Source: Cliona cf. orientalis
Taxonomy: Eukaryota > Porifera > Demospongiae > Clionaida > Clionaidae
Reading direction: 5' to 3'
DNA: 64,000 bases
NCBI GenBank assembly: GCA_963930775.1
Contig: OZ005691.1
Coordinates: forward strand, 6,879,000-6,942,999
The position numbers and the translations under genes were made by a program. Positions 1-12,820 of this stretch are shown here, piece after piece. The stretch's first letter is position 1; each line of letters starts with the position of its first letter. Below the pieces are notes generated by a model. That model ran no database searches and was not told the DNA's origin. It was given only the letters and a program-made list of their open reading frames with translations.

Positions 1-3000
1 GGCATGGCACCCCAGACTACAGCAGCATGTCGGTCAGTTGCATGAGTCTGAGAAGCTACCACTAGAGTGAAGTTATCGTAGACTGCTAGTAGTCCAATGA
101 TGTTAATCTTAGTAGTGTACCATGACCATCATGAGTCCAAATACCGATAGCCAGGGGACAAGCCTCCAACCTCACCATCATGCTCAGGGATGCCTGGCAT
201 AGCCGACTCTGGCTCCAAGGCTTGCTGGCATGGTCTGGCCATTACTCATCTTGCCAGTTTCATACGATATATACATTTACCTTTGCCTTCAGATTGTCTG
301 CCAAGTTGTCATAAGATTGTGTACAGTGCAGTGCGAGAACATATTGAATCAGTGGTATCCGCTTCCCCGTATACCCAAACCGGTGGATTGGAATATTCGA
401 AGCTGTACAACTAAAGCACAAAACCCTCAGCACGTTGCATGGCGTTATATTAGCTGCATCGACAGTACAATAATTATTTTAGTAGCTTTGTCCTCGGCAC
501 TTTACCCAAATTTCAATGTTATACACAGAAAAGGGAATAAAAGGGCTGGAGACGAGACTAGTGGTATACTTGCACAGCAGTATTGTTCAAGGTTCAACGG
601 CTGACAGCAACGACCACCCTGGTGTTGTATCGAACTCGGCACTGTGGTCCCAACATCAGGTCAGCTTTCCTCACAGTAGCCTCCTTAAGGACACTAACCA
701 GCTTCTTCATAACATTTTGAAGCACATGGTGCAAAACCAATGGCGCAAGTGCACTGAGCAATATTGTATGTCCAATATTATCGCTGCAAGTTGCTCACTT
801 GGGTCCAAGCACTGGATGCATGCATGCATACAAGCTTAGCTAGCCAGAGAATCAAAGGGTACCACAAGAATGCACATGGCATGGCAGCTAAACGTACATA
901 CCCTTAGAGTTGAAAAGAAGCCACTGTCACCAGATTCATCCCTCGAAAGCTCACCAGTGAACTGAGCTAGGAAGGTGGTGGTGGTGGTGGTGGTGACAAG
1001 TGTTTTTGCAACTGTGCCTAAAGTGTATGTGCTGAGGAATGATGGGTACATACCGTATAGCATGTGATACACAACGTTCTATTTATATGTAAAATCATGC
1101 TACCACTAGCTAACTAGGAAAAAATTAAAACCCAAACCCAAACCCATGCAATACTGCTCAGTGAACTTCAGTCTTGCACCAGTGTTTACATCATAGTCCT
1201 TCAAGATGTTTTGAAGAAGCTAGCTAATGTCCCCAAGAATCGGAGGCTATAATATTGGGAAGTCGACTTGATATCGGCGCTATACCTATGGGGTATGGAG
1301 CCAGTATGATACACCACATCAGGGTTGTTGCTCCTGTGAGCTGCTGAACACTGCTACATGTATGCAAGTATAGCGTCAGCCTAATTAATGTTCTAGTAGC
1401 CTCGCCCGTAGCCCTTTACCCTGCAGCACTGAAATGTATAGCCAATACCATGCAACACACCAAGGATTTTGTACTTGAAAGAGCTCTAGTCAACTCAGTT
1501 GCTCATAGGGGGTGGTCTGGGGGCATGCTTCTCCAACAATCTTTGTGAGACTATTTTTTGTGGCTTCTGAGATGATGTACTATAATTTTTTAATACGATA
1601 GTTGGCAATTTTCGGGGGGAGGGGGAGGATAGTCAGGAGAAGTAATCCCTTATCCCCAATCCTCTAATTTACAATATTGTACTTTGATGTTTCTATGAGC
1701 ACATTAAGTTTGTGGAAGTGCACTCCAGAAACCTTTTGGAGATTTCACTATGAAAAAGAGCTGATCCTCATCATCATGACTTGGCAAAAAAATGCTATCA
1801 AGCCTAGCTTTGAAATCTGGAATCAAAAGGAAGTCTCTAATTCAGATAATCGTTGCTTTTAGCTCACAGTTGATATCCTATAGTCGTGTCAAGAACCATT
1901 GGTGCATTTTTTATTGAGAACGAGTCAAATCGTGGCATGGCATATTTACATGTACATGTATATGCTGTTTTGAGTGAGAACGCTTGTCAAGTCATAAATT
2001 GGTTCTGCACAGTCTGCAGGTTACCAAGCCTAGCATGTGTGATGGTAGTCATTCTATGAGTCTGTCCATATGTCTGTCATACCGACTAGGGGTGGTATAA
2101 TATTATTAAAAAAAAAGGCTTTTACAGATATGTATTGTGTGAAATACACTGAGAATATTTAAATTCAGGAGATTATTTGCCTACCTATAATATGTGTCAA
2201 TAGGTGTGGCCAAATACTGTAGCATTAAAATTTTGGGGCCTTTAATATCATCATGAGAAGAAATTTTTAATTTTCATCTTGACAGTGCTGTTTACTTCCT
2301 AAGATGCCTCTATAGATATTGAGATTTGGTAATTTCTGTGTGGACTTTGATGACAATGAGGTACCATAGTGCAATTACACCTTCCCCTCGTGCATAAGCC
2401 TCCCCTGCACCTTTTGCTCAAATTCCTGCATAGATAGTTTATCTCATGTACATGTATAAGCTCCCCTTCTCTGACTATGAAAAGTAGATACTATAGTCTA
2501 CAAGGCAATAAAATCATAAGCTACGTACAGCTAGCACATTTAATTTATGTATCATAAATTTATGCCATAATTACTTTGTTGTTTTTCTCGAGTTTTATCT
2601 ATCAAACTGCCAGAGAAAGTGCCGAGATTGCATTCCCATCTGCCGTTCGTTGGTCAGAAATGGTCATCATACAGAACTGTCACTATCCCGTATGTAAGCC
2701 ACTTTCCACTTTTACCCAATGCTAGTAACAATGTTACCTGCAGAAGGGGGATAATCGTGGTATCTACGGTACTATAGGGCAAAATCCTGGGTGCAAATGC
2801 TGAGCATGTCCAGTACAGTGCATGTACATGTATGTACCGCAAGTTTCTCATACGGATCAAAGCACATCAATATTGAATGCAACTGAGAGTCAAAGGAATA
2901 ACCACAAGAGTGCACATTGCATGTGATTGTGTAATATTCAGTATTATCGTACATGTTGAATTTTGACCTATAATATGCGAAGTGCATGGGTGGCAACACG

Positions 3001-3197
3001 TATGATATTTTTCCCGTATCAGTCATGTTCGTCACATGCAAAAGCCATATACAGTCATGTTCGTCACATGATCGCCATGTATGCAATTTGAAACGTTGAA
3101 CCGTGGTTGAATATTGAGGGATATTCACTCGCACAGAGTGAGTTGCTGCTATCATTACTTTGGCTTGAATTTTGTTGCCTGAGTTAGATAAAATAGC

Positions 3198-3387
3198 TAC
3201 CTTAAATTGCGAATATTTCATACCTAAAATATTTCATGCGATAATTTTTTCATGTTAAATACTCTTTGGACAAGACTCTGTACTGCATTATCGTTAATAT
3301 TGCGCATGTATTTTCGTGCGTTTAATTTTCGCATAAGCCAGGCTATCTGAAAATATTTTAACAATGAAATATTCGTGATTTATGGTA
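3198..3387. repeat. Dispersed foldback repeat (family 'cataagccaggct')
   Basis: Imperfect inverted repeat. It begins taccttaaattgcgaatat and ends atattcgtgatttatggta, with an internal 'cgcataagccaggctat' word. The same family occurs at 7269-7873 (interrupted by another element) and at 52998-53140. Short open frames crossing it on the minus strand are repeat-derived, not genes. Confidence 0.7.
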
Positions 3388-3550
3388 ATTATAATTAGGT
3401 ATCGCTGCACTTATGTACTTAGCTATACGCCTTAGTCTTCAGTACCTGAAAAGGCACCTGCCATCACCAAAACTAACCCAGTAGTCCCTTCTCAGCTTTG
3501 CCGCTTGAGCTACTAAAGCTCTAGTACAGAATAGACTTCTTAAATATACC

Positions 3551-3688
3551 TTATTGCCCTAGTAGAACAACGATACCTCGGAAATATCACTCATTCATCA
3601 TCTTTTGCATTGCTTCACACTCGTAACAATACTCGGCAATGAACTCTTGATATTTCCCAGTATCGTCGTCGTCGTACTATGGCAATAA
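3551..3688. repeat. Foldback element of about 138 bp
   Basis: The outer arms ttattgccctagtagaac (left) and gtactatggcaataa (right) are inverted copies. They continue inward through cgatacctcggaaatatca and its imperfect inverted match near 3650-3672. The minus strand of the right arm reads as a deceptively protein-like stretch with DDDD and a stop, but it is explained by the repeat. Confidence 0.7.
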
Positions 3689-3742
3689 GTACATGTATGT
3701 CACATGTGCGATACGGCAGTAGTACCATGTCACAGTTTATAG

Positions 3743-6700
3743 CATGCACAGGGAGCCAAGAAGCTTATCTGCCAGTGTGGGTAATTATATTTTTGTACAC
3801 TAAAGTTGTACTCACATAGGCGAACGATGCTACTAAGTGATTGTAATTCTAATACATGTAGTTGCTGCATATGTACATATTATGTACGTGGATCCTTGCA
3901 TTTCTTGTTGGTAGCTTTGTGACGTGCCATTACTCTCAAAGAGACTCGATCTGTTATTCACTATCAGAGAATTTCCAGCAAATTTTGAAGGATTCCAACC
4001 AGTACGTCACTCCTACATGTATATAATATATAATCATGACCAAGTTACATGTGTATGTATTATAAAACAATAGTCTTTAGATCTTGCATGGAAGGCTTCC
4101 AGAGAACTGAAAGAGTACAAAGGTTTTATTGAGGTGCTTCAATTTGTATTGGCAATGGGTAACTATCTGAATGATGGCTCTCGACAAGGTGGGGCATATG
4201 GATTCAAACTTGCCACTCTTCCTAAGGTGTGTTTGCCATCTATTTAGAATTTTATGTGCATAATCAAGTATTTGTACTAGCTGGAGTAGTTCACTATGAT
4301 AACTGTTTTTGTCCAAGACAGCTAGCCAATAAAGCTTCTATTAGGTGACATGTAAGGGTTATAAATTAGCTAGCCTTGTACCCAGGCCCTTCAAGAGGAG
4401 GAGAAAAGGCCTGGTACACACTGCGTGCACATGCACTGGAATCTCCATAGCGACCGGTCACAATATCATAGTGATCATGTGTGGGTTTGGGTTCTGCATG
4501 ACGTATATACAGTTCTATGGACGATAAACTGGGAGTATACGGTAGTATCCAATATAAATTAGCCTATTACCATTGTTGTCAAAAGTAGTATAGATTTGGG
4601 CGGGTGAAGATGTATTTTTGTGTTAATTAAACCATAATATTGTATTGCTGGTGCCAATTTTCTAGCTGGCTGAATGTTGTGGTCAAGACAGAAAAGTTAG
4701 TCTTCTACACTACCTCATTCATCAATTACATTCTCACCGTCCTGTGTTACTCCAATTGCCACAAGAAATGCAACACACAGCCAAAGCCTCAGAGAGTATG
4801 TGCTCTTTATTATGCATATTGCATAATATACATGATGTACCACTGTAATTATACTGTGTATAGTACCTATGTATACAGTAGGGAGTCAAATAAAAATTTA
4901 CATAGTGTGTATATGCCCTACCCTGCGTATGGTTGCATACTACATGTATGGTTATGCTACATAATCTTTTTTTCTACTTCGACTGTACATCTACAACTTT
5001 TTTTTGCTTGTCTACAGTTTCCATTACTGGTATTCTTGCTGAACTTGAAGGTGTGTTGAATAAACATTATTATCCATGTACATAATATGTTATACATACA
5101 GGGCCAGGGATTTATGGCAGTAAACTGACCAGAGTCCCACGTGCCTGATTGGCTAAAAGTGATGCGTACCATAGCCTAGAAAGAGAGTCACACATTAAAA
5201 TAAACCAGCAAAGAAACAGTCGATGACGGATGGCTTGAGTCATGGAACCATGGTTAATTGAATCAACCAGTGCTTCAGCTTTCCGTGAATAGATAGCTTC
5301 TAGTTTCACTGTTCAACAAACTCGTTGAATAGCTAATAGGTCAATGCTATCTAGACTGTGGACTAGCAGCTAGTTCAGTCGTTCAGTTCGTTAACTGTTG
5401 AACTTGCCACATAGCAACTGCCAGATCGAGCGATAGCTAATTGGTTCCTGATTAGCATCAATTAGTGTGCGTGTCTGATATCTCCTGTATTGTATGCACA
5501 CAGTCAGTGGTATGCAATAGGGGACAAATTTATAGCCATAATTCCCTTGTACAGTGTACATACATGTATATAGCCTTGAGGGGACAAATTATGACAATAA
5601 ATTCCTACCCCAGCCTATGCAGGAAGTACATGCATATACTGTATAGCCGGAAAATTTGGAGGGGAATTAAATTTGGCAGTTTTGGCAGTCAATATTACAA
5701 CTGCCAAATTAAAATCCGCCAAATTTTCCTACTCGCATATATACGTATGGTGATCCCGTACCGAACCGCCAAATTTAAATCCGCCAATATTCTTGCAATA
5801 GCGATTTTGGCCACAACCGCCAAACTTAATTCCTGCCAATATTTCTGGCTATACGGTAAGATATGCTGTTCTAATTTTGTAACTGCAAATTTACACTTGT
5901 GCCTGTACAAGACAATTGCCATGAACACTGTGGCTATTCAAACTGAATCACAGAAATTTTAGCTAGTCACTGTCCCATATGGCTCAAAGGACCGTTTAAG
6001 TAGCCTCGTCCCCAGGTGCCCCGATCTTTTCAACTGCACACGAGAAAGAGGGGGAGCCTGGTAAAACTTATCATGTGCGTGACGTCAGATGGAACTGACT
6101 TCAGACACTTATAAAATCCTCAGGCTTCGCCTTTGGGATTTTATATTAGTGTCTTCAGTATTCTAAATCCTGTAGATCCCTTGGCTTCAGTGTCTAAATA
6201 TTAGTTAGACACTGTTTAGGAGGTTTCTATGTGATTTAGAAGACCGAAGGACTCTATATAGAATCCCGAGCAAAGCGAGAGTTCTATGAGAGCCCTGAGG
6301 TCTTCTAAATCACATAGAAACTGACTAAACAGTGTCTAACAAGTTTAGATCATATAGTTTTGTATTGCTAAGAGCCAGAGGGCAAAACTTGTAGGTGACT
6401 ATGAAAATCTTGTAGGTGACTATGAGAAGCTTGTAGGTGACTATGAGATATAGATACCTGTCAGTAGCCAATCAAATTGCAGTATTTGTTACATGCAGGT
6501 ATGATCTAAGGTTTGATAAGTGATTTATCAACCTCATATGAGAAATCTGATTGGTCAGAATTTACAACTATGGTACAAATATTAGTTAGACACTGTTTAG
6601 GAGGTTCCTATGTGATTTAGAAGACCGAAGGACTCTATATAGAATCCCGAGCGAAGCGAGGGTTCTATGAGAGCCCTGAGGTCTTCTAAATCACATAGAA

Positions 6701-9700
6701 ACCGACTAAACAGTGTCTAACAAGTTTAGATCATATAGTTTTGTATTGCTAAGAGCCAGAGGGCAAAACTTGTAGGTGACTATGAAAATCTTGTAGGTGA
6801 CTATGAGATATAGATACCTGTCAGTAGCCAATCAAATTGCAGTATTTGTTACAGCTATGATCTAATTTGATTGGACACTCTAGAGGTCTCTATTTCTTAT
6901 AGAGACCTACAATATAGTCAAGGGCAAAGAAAGATGCACAGTGCAACAGTAGCAGATCAACTACCACGGTTACAGTTGCTATAATATTCTAAATCAGTTA
7001 GAGATCTCGTTCGTCCAATGGTCTCTACGATTGTGTAAATAGCAGCCCTAACCTGTTGTTCTCTGGCAGTGAGCCTCAGCGGCATTGCTGTACTTTGTGT
7101 AGGAGGGGCTAGCATGCGAGACTAATGCTTGACAGAGTAATGGTACAAATGCAGCCATGCCTCTCATTAACTTCTTCTAGCTGACCACGGCAGACTTGAA
7201 AGAAGGTTGTTTCAGGCCAAGTAACGATCTGTTCAGGGAGCGAATTTTAGAGGTCAGTAAATTTACTGATACTGTAAATCGTGAATATTTTGTATCTAAA
7301 ATATTTCGTGCGATAACTTTTCGCGTTAATAATTTTCGGATAAGCAACCCTGTACCACCAAAAGTAGATAGTAAAGAGAAGAAGAGAGTGTCCAATGCGC
7401 TATATGCTCCATATAACATGTTTGCTTTGAGTAACGTGACTTCCCGCCTTGCGCACGTGACTAGCTAGCCCTAGGGACTAAATACTTGGTTTTCGGTAAA
7501 ATTGTGAAAAATAGAGGCGTTTTTGTGAGTTTTGTGCTAGAATCTTCATGAACGCTCGTTTTATATTGTTATCTGCTAGCATTTTTAGTTGAAATCGCGC
7601 TTGTGTTATCTTGCACTCGAGGCTACACCCATGATGTACCATTTGAATCGAGCGCTCTCATTGGTCAAATTTTGGATTCCTGGCGCATGACTTTCCGCAA
7701 ACATCTTACACAGAGCATACCCAGGGCGTTGGACACTCTCTTCTCTCTCTTATTATCTACTCTTAGTACCACATTATTGTTAATATTGCGCATGTATTTT
7801 TGTGCTTTTAATTTTTGCACAAGCCAGGCTGTCCGAAAATATTTTAACAACAAAATATTCGCGATTTACGGTAATATAGAGCTGAGTACTCGATCGTGAT
7901 CGATTGTAGTCTCGTCCCCAGATCCCACCCTCAATCGAGGCCTTGGATGCGCTGGAAACGGAGCGTGTGCCACTGACGTTGGTCACATGACTTCACCATG
8001 GCAATTAACGCTATATGAGCATGCACATATATGACAAATGGCGTATCAAAGATGACCAAGTATGCAAAATGCGCTGTATAAACTCACAATTTACTAACTG
8101 TCATGACACAAAAATAGTGTGCCATGGACATACGCTCAATAAAATGGACCGGAGTGGATTTTGAAAAACGTGCGATTTTCTGGTAAAGGTCGTCAATCAC
8201 TCCATATATAATATATGTTATGAGAATTCGTAAAATGATAATTTCTTACGTTAGATTGGATCATACGTTGTATTCGATCAACTACGGTATGGCATATCTG
8301 GGTCATCCCTACTTACAAAGTGTACCGACTATATGATTCCCTGGATACGTGTGTTAGATAACTCTAGATCTACATACTAATTGATTTTCAAGTCTCAGAA
8401 AGGCTCCATTGAGGCCCTGAATTTTCTCATAATTACCTCGTAGATTACACCATAGGTTTTATCATAGACTAGCTATACCTCCTAACCACAGAAACTGCTA
8501 CTGGGGATATGAATATAATACTTAACCATGCCCCCCTAATTAGTACGTTCCTGCACTACATGTATATACGTAGCCTTCTGACAAAAAGGGCCAAATAGCA
8601 TCCACCCCAAATTTTTTCTGGATATAACCATCCCTATTATCTGCATGTTGGCATGTACTTGTACCTATCCCCCCGTCTAGTGATGCAGAAAGAACTTGAT
8701 AAGATAGAGCGCTTTGCCAGTGAAGTGACGGAAAAGTCCAAAATGAGCAAAGCCTCAGCAGACAATTTACTGGCAAGTGTAAAGGTAAACTTAATGTGTA
8801 GAGTAAATGTTCATAATTATACATTTATGGCATTGATTATAGGAATTTGTATCAAGGTATCGAGAACAGTTTCATGAATTAGACAAGAGAGGTCAAGAAA
8901 TGGATGAAACATACAGAGATTTACTGGTAATGCCTAATTTGAATTTCATATGTACATGCAGTTATATGAAGGGTTTTTTGTAGTCACAGTTTGGAGAGCC
9001 TCGTAGCACTGACTCTGAAGACTTTTTCTCCACAATTGCAAAATTTATAAATCAATTTAAAAAAATTTCTCTCGAACTCTACCCACCTAGCAAACCAACA
9101 CAAAGGTAGGTAAATGATTATGCAGTTCTACATGCCGACATGTATGCAAGTATAAACATGGCTGTTTAATACCCGATTATTCTTAATCCAAGAATTGTCA
9201 AAGACATTGAAGAGTGTAAACCTGGAGGAGTTGAAGATACCGATGCTGTCTCTACTATTAAACCAAGCTTGGATAATGTTTGTCCAATAAAAGATACAAT
9301 CCAAAAGAAACCACTGTCCAATAATTCACCATCACTGGTACTTATACAAGCATTCATATACATGTATACTCTTGTGCAAAGCTAGATTTAAGAAAAAAAA
9401 TGGGGGCTTTTAGAGTAAGGGGATGTGAGCATTCATAGCACGCTAGCCTTCCTGTGTATGCATGTAGTCAATCCCTTAGTGACAGACATCCCAATTATAC
9501 TCTCACCAATGGTCCTGGGTTACGTCTCCTATACTTTCTGTATGTTTTGACCCTTGAAATGTTGCATATCTATAATTATTATAGCACAAACAGACACAAG
9601 GCTCCTAACTCAGATTCAAAAACTTATTTTAGGTAGACAGATCAGTTACCGTATACGGAGAAATTTTCACCAGGAGAAAAATTTCGCCAATTTCACCACC

Positions 9701-12700
9701 TGCTCTCATTTGCAAAAATTTTATCCCACTAACTTTTTGTCCTGTATTAAATAATGGTTAGACACCGAGGACAAGGGATCTACAGTATTTAGCATCCCGA
9801 TGGCCCCGAGCTGTGACACCCGAGCATAGCGAGGGTGTTACTAAGGGGACAGAGGGATGCTAATTAAATACTGTGGATCCCATTGGCCGAGGTGAGCTAC
9901 GTAAGTTATTTAGAGTTTTACAACTGTTGCTAGAGTAGTACAGCTATTTGCCTTGGAGCTCTCATAATACCATGGATCCTATTGGCCAAAATTTACAAGT
10001 AACTAAGCTACTTAGTTACCTCCTATTGACCAATCAGATTACAGGAAAATGGGCAGTAAAATTCTAAAGATTGCGTAGACTGCATTGGCAAAATTTTTCT
10101 ACAATACAAAGATACCTGGGGTTGGCGAAATTTTTCACATATACGGTAGTAGAGGATTAGCTACTATACACAACATATTCTAATTACCATAGTGTCCCAG
10201 GCAAGTGCCCACTTCCAGGTAAGCGCCCATGTACTGCATTTTAAGGGGCCACTGTAGCAGCTTTTATTGCCGAGCGCATTAGTGCGAGGCATTGGATCAC
10301 GGATAGTGGGCCAGAGATTGGCAGCTAGCGTTGTATGTATGTCCGTCACGCTTTTGGAATGCAATTACCTTTTTTGGTAAAGATCATTCTTTCTGGTAAA
10401 GATCGCTTGGTGTTCAGAAACTTGTGCCACATTGCGCTCAAAAATGAGGCACAGAAAGGCTGCGTGGAGGACTTGGAGGACGTACTTTCGTGCTAGAGCG
10501 GCAGCCAGGAAGCTAAGTAAACAAAGAGACTCTGAAATAGTTTTGGAAGAATAGTTTGGGGATGTCCAGTTATGTAAGATAAGATTTAGCCCCTTGCCTC
10601 TGTCTTCTCTGGTCGTCCCCAGGCCCTTTCTTCTCCTCAGAGTCAAAATCTATCTGAAACATAGCCTACCTTTCTGAAGAATCATAGTGACACTGGCCCT
10701 GATGGGCCCATACTGATGTAGTAGCAGCCCTGTACTGTCCCAAGTCCAAAATTATAGACTGTAGCCTTCACAGACTATAGCTTAGTACTAGTAGAGTCTG
10801 TGCCAGCTATGAAGAGTAACTCAAGCATGCTCACTCATTCATTTGCTCGCGCGAGGCACTATTTGCACCATGTGTCCTAGTATAAATGTATGGAATTTTG
10901 ATCCCAGGTAAGCGCCCCTGTGGGCCAAAATCGTGAGTTATGTTTAAGCACCCATAGGCACTTACCCAGAACACTGCTGGTATATCCCCAGTAGCAATTT
11001 ACTTTTCTGTAATTGTGAGATAATTATGGTATAATAGCCGGAAAATTTAGTGGAAATTAAATTTGCCTCAACCAGCAACAACAAAAACTTTGGTAAATTT
11101 TAATTTGGCATGTAGCCACACCCTGAATTTTGTGCCTTCGTGTGCGTGCTTTTTTGATCAACAGTAGCAGTTTGTACATTCCTATGGTTAGGCCACATCG
11201 ATTAAATTTCATGTTTCTTGGATCTGCCTACTGTCTTTTTGGAGATTTCCAAATTTAGAAGCCTGAGTAAGCCTAGACAGTTAGTTGACCATATGTTTTC
11301 TGCCCATGCACAATTACTATCCCATTTAAACTGCAAACATATGTACATTTGTACGACATTCAATTGTTGAAGTTGTTGGTTACCATTAATTTTAGCTATG
11401 TTATCAATCTCAATGCTCAGCAGAGAACAAAGTGTTCAGTTAAACTTGGCGAGCTCTTCAACTAGTTCAAATAACAGTAGCCTGAAATTTACTTGCAAAT
11501 ACATTCTTATTCAAGGAATTGCATTAGTTTTGTGAGTCACCTTTTTGCAATCACATTGCGACAAATTGTGACCTGCTATGAGAAATGGGACCGTTCGCGG
11601 TAGTAGACTGAGTATGAAACACAACCAATTTTATCATGACAATGACCAACTTGCTTTCTACAAATGTAGTATAGTAAATATACTTGTATCAGAGTATTGA
11701 CACCAACATACAGCGGATACAGCTTATTATTATTCCCTACACACTATTACAAGCTACATACGACAAAACATGAATTCCAAATGGTCCCTTTTCTCAGAGC
11801 TGGTCACAATTGTCATCATTAATGCTTTTATCAACACTACATATGGATATCATACTATGTGACTAGCCTAGTACTTCAACTTGAAATTAGAGGGCATCCA
11901 GCACGACCTTTTTCACCAGACCCTTTCTTGCAGGTACAAGAAGAAAGCTATGCTCATGCACCCCAAGATTTGTACATGTACTTGTTTTGTTGAGAGGGGT
12001 ATAAATCGTGAAAGCAATAATAATTATATTGACTTGTATATCATCATTTTTCTAGCAGTCAGTAATCGGCAATCTCCAAAAATGGCAATCAAAATTTATT
12101 CAATACATACACCTTAGTTGTAGTACAACCCTTCCTCACAGATGCAGAATATTATGAGCATGACATCAAGTTGTGTATTTACTGGAGTTGGTGTATAAGT
12201 AGGTTACGTTGAGGTGACAGATTATTTGCAGATATATTTTTCCGTGATTTTGGCATAAAACACATTTTGTTGGTACTAAGTTGTATGCAGAAATGGTACA
12301 GGGTTGACAAATTCTTCTATATAGTGTATATGTAGCCAATATTGGTGGGTAGATAATCCGCAGAAAATTAATATCAAGACAGTAGTACCCGCAATAATAG
12401 TAATAGTCCATTACAATAATATTATCATGTATATGTACATTAATTTTTAGCATGTATGCTGTTCATGTACTTGTGTCCCTGCAGGCACCAAATAAATCTT
12501 CCTTGACAAGAACAGTTCGCAGTGTCAAGTTAAAACCAAAGGATGGTTTTCTTGAAAAACAGACTAAAGATGGAAGAAGATGGCAGAAGAGATTCTTTGA
12601 ATTGGAAGCTGGCAAACTTCACTATTATGAAAGCAAAGGAGGAAAGTATAGTGACACAATTAGACTGACAAGTACCACTCCTGTCAATATTGGATCAGAT

Positions 12701-12820
12701 AAAAGGATAATAGAGATTAGGACTGAGGCTCGTGTGTGGTGTTTGAGAGCTGAATCAGAAGTGAGTGCCTCAGAATGGTTCTCAACTCTAAAAACACATA
12801 GTCAAGGAACAAATAGATAA
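3743..12820 (+). CDS. Formin, C-terminal part of FH2 plus C-terminal PH domain (partial at 5' end)
   Basis: Formins nucleate and processively elongate unbranched actin filaments through a dimeric FH2 domain in the cytoplasm. Exons: 3743-3780 (probable), 3915-4005, 4081-4226, 4666-4795, 5018-5050, 8681-8784, 8843-8926, 8984-9105, 9193-9337 and 12485-12820. All junction phases agree; from 3915 the exons sum to 396 codons plus the stop TAA. FH2 hallmarks are GNYLN, then GFKLATLPKLAE, then VSLLHYLIHQL, and near its end SQFGEPRSTDSEDFF followed by FINQFKK. A linker of about 48 residues follows. The last exon is a PH domain: KPKDGFLEK at the first strand, RWQKRFFELE, LHYYES, and the C-terminal helix with the invariant Trp (ASEWFSTLK). 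The N-terminal GBD/FH3, FH1 and the first part of FH2 are not visible. The donor of exon 3915-4005 is a weak GTCACT chosen to keep phase. FH2 followed by PH fits the PH-domain-containing formins (PHCF) described from invertebrates, rather than the usual vertebrate DAD-type tail. Two introns are only 57-58 bp; two others exceed 3 kb and hold MITEs. Confidence 0.92.
4371..4536. repeat. Degenerate foldback element of the 'CCTCGTCCCCAGG' family
   Basis: It starts tagccttgtacccaggccct and continues aagaggaggagaaaaggcctgg. The interior gttctatggacgataaact matches, in inverted order, the interior of the better preserved copy at 20976-21253. The 3' arm is not clear. It lies in a formin intron (4227-4665). 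Confidence 0.55.
5637..5858. mobile_element. MITE with TIR 'tactgtatagccggaaa' and GCCAAATT arrays
   Basis: Ends are tactgtatagccggaaaat (left) and tttctggctatacggta (right). Both halves carry repeated words of the type ccgccaaatt / aatttggc. A second copy of the family with the same ends is at 33886-34062. Open frames on both strands simply read the arrays. It lies in the 3.6-kb formin intron 5051-8680. Confidence 0.8.
6103..6155. repeat. Small foldback
   Basis: Inverted arms gacacttataaaatcc and ggattttatattagtgtc surround a short spacer. It sits immediately upstream of the 6204 foldback family in the formin intron. Confidence 0.6.
6204..6870. repeat. Tandem duplication carrying two copies of a foldback element
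   Basis: A unit of about 381 bp is present twice in direct orientation. Each unit has a foldback (6204-6340 and 6585-6721) beginning gttagacactgtttagga and ending with its inverse, with a centre around 'gaatcccgagc(a/g)aagcgag'. Each is followed by the same flank containing the short repeat cttgtaggtgactatga (three copies in unit 1, two in unit 2). Dispersed copies of the foldback occur at 48374-48503 and 54464-54589. Confidence 0.85.
7269..7873. mobile_element. Foldback repeat interrupted by a second, different foldback element (7352-7770)
   Basis: The outer family ('cacaagccaggct', also at 3198-3387 and 52998-53140) runs from tactgtaaatcgtgaatat to attcgcgatttacggta. Inserted in its middle is an element with ends accaaaagtagatagtaaag and ctctcttattatctactctt, whose sister copy is at 43877-44295. 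The nesting gives a relative age: the inner family was active after the outer copy had landed. Confidence 0.75.
8385..8475. repeat. Dispersed repeat ('ttttctcataattacctcgtag' family)
   Basis: The words cctgaattttctcataatta and gattacaccataggtttt recur at 59425-59510 in the same orientation and at about 50535-50640 inverted. No coding content is seen. Confidence 0.7.
9647..10148. mobile_element. TACCGTA-type MITE interrupted by another foldback (9751-10070)
   Basis: The outer ends are taccgtatacggagaaattt and gcgaaatttttcacatatacggta. The inserted element 9751-10070 has the inner palindrome cccgagctgtgacacccgag next to cgagggtgttact. Its sister copy, in opposite orientation, is the outer element at 47141-48256. 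It lies in the 3.1-kb formin intron 9338-12484. Confidence 0.75.
10185..10982. mobile_element. MITE of the 'gtaagcgccca' family
   Basis: Left end taccatagtgtcccaggcaa followed by gtgcccacttccaggtaagc; right end cacttacccagaacactgctggta. The subterminal word (g)taagcgccc(a) is the one that defines 18324-18914 and 42662-42844. An open frame on the minus strand at 10365-10646 resembles nothing I know. Confidence 0.65.
10983..12484. other. Formin intron, nothing recognised
   Basis: AT-rich intronic DNA. It carries scattered tacatgta words and a fragment tatagccggaaaatttagtg near 11034 that recalls the end of the 5637-5858 MITE family. No exon or RNA gene was recognised. Confidence 0.5.

Larger units (their letters stand above)
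1..3742. other. No gene recognised; 5' flank or upstream intron(s) of the formin
   Basis: I found no exon here that I can defend. The open frames are short, unlike any family I know, and several are clearly repeat-derived. A (GGT)n-type run lies at about 972-996. A block at 1500-1590 (ggtctgggggcatg, then a 'cttctgaga' word) recurs near 16640-16710 and, inverted, near 28380-28450, so it is a dispersed repeat. The missing N-terminal half of the formin FH2 domain must lie here in undetected short exons or upstream of the window. Confidence 0.5.

Noticed and set aside
2772-3221. 149-codon minus-strand open frame
   Set aside because: Its start lies in a dispersed foldback (3198-3387), and the remainder has low-complexity Cys/Thr runs from tacatgta words; no domain recognised.
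3590-3688. Minus-strand stretch reading YDDDDTGKYQEFIAEYC... to a stop, like a gene end
   Set aside because: It is the right arm of a foldback element (3551-3688), and no upstream exon fits.
7181-7254. Candidate formin exon between 5050 and 8681 (open, with acceptor and donor)
   Set aside because: The FH2 alignment needs no residues there, and the junction 5050-8681 is in phase with canonical sites (reading ELEG/V then MQKELDKIERF). Including 7181-7254 in the required phase hits a stop.
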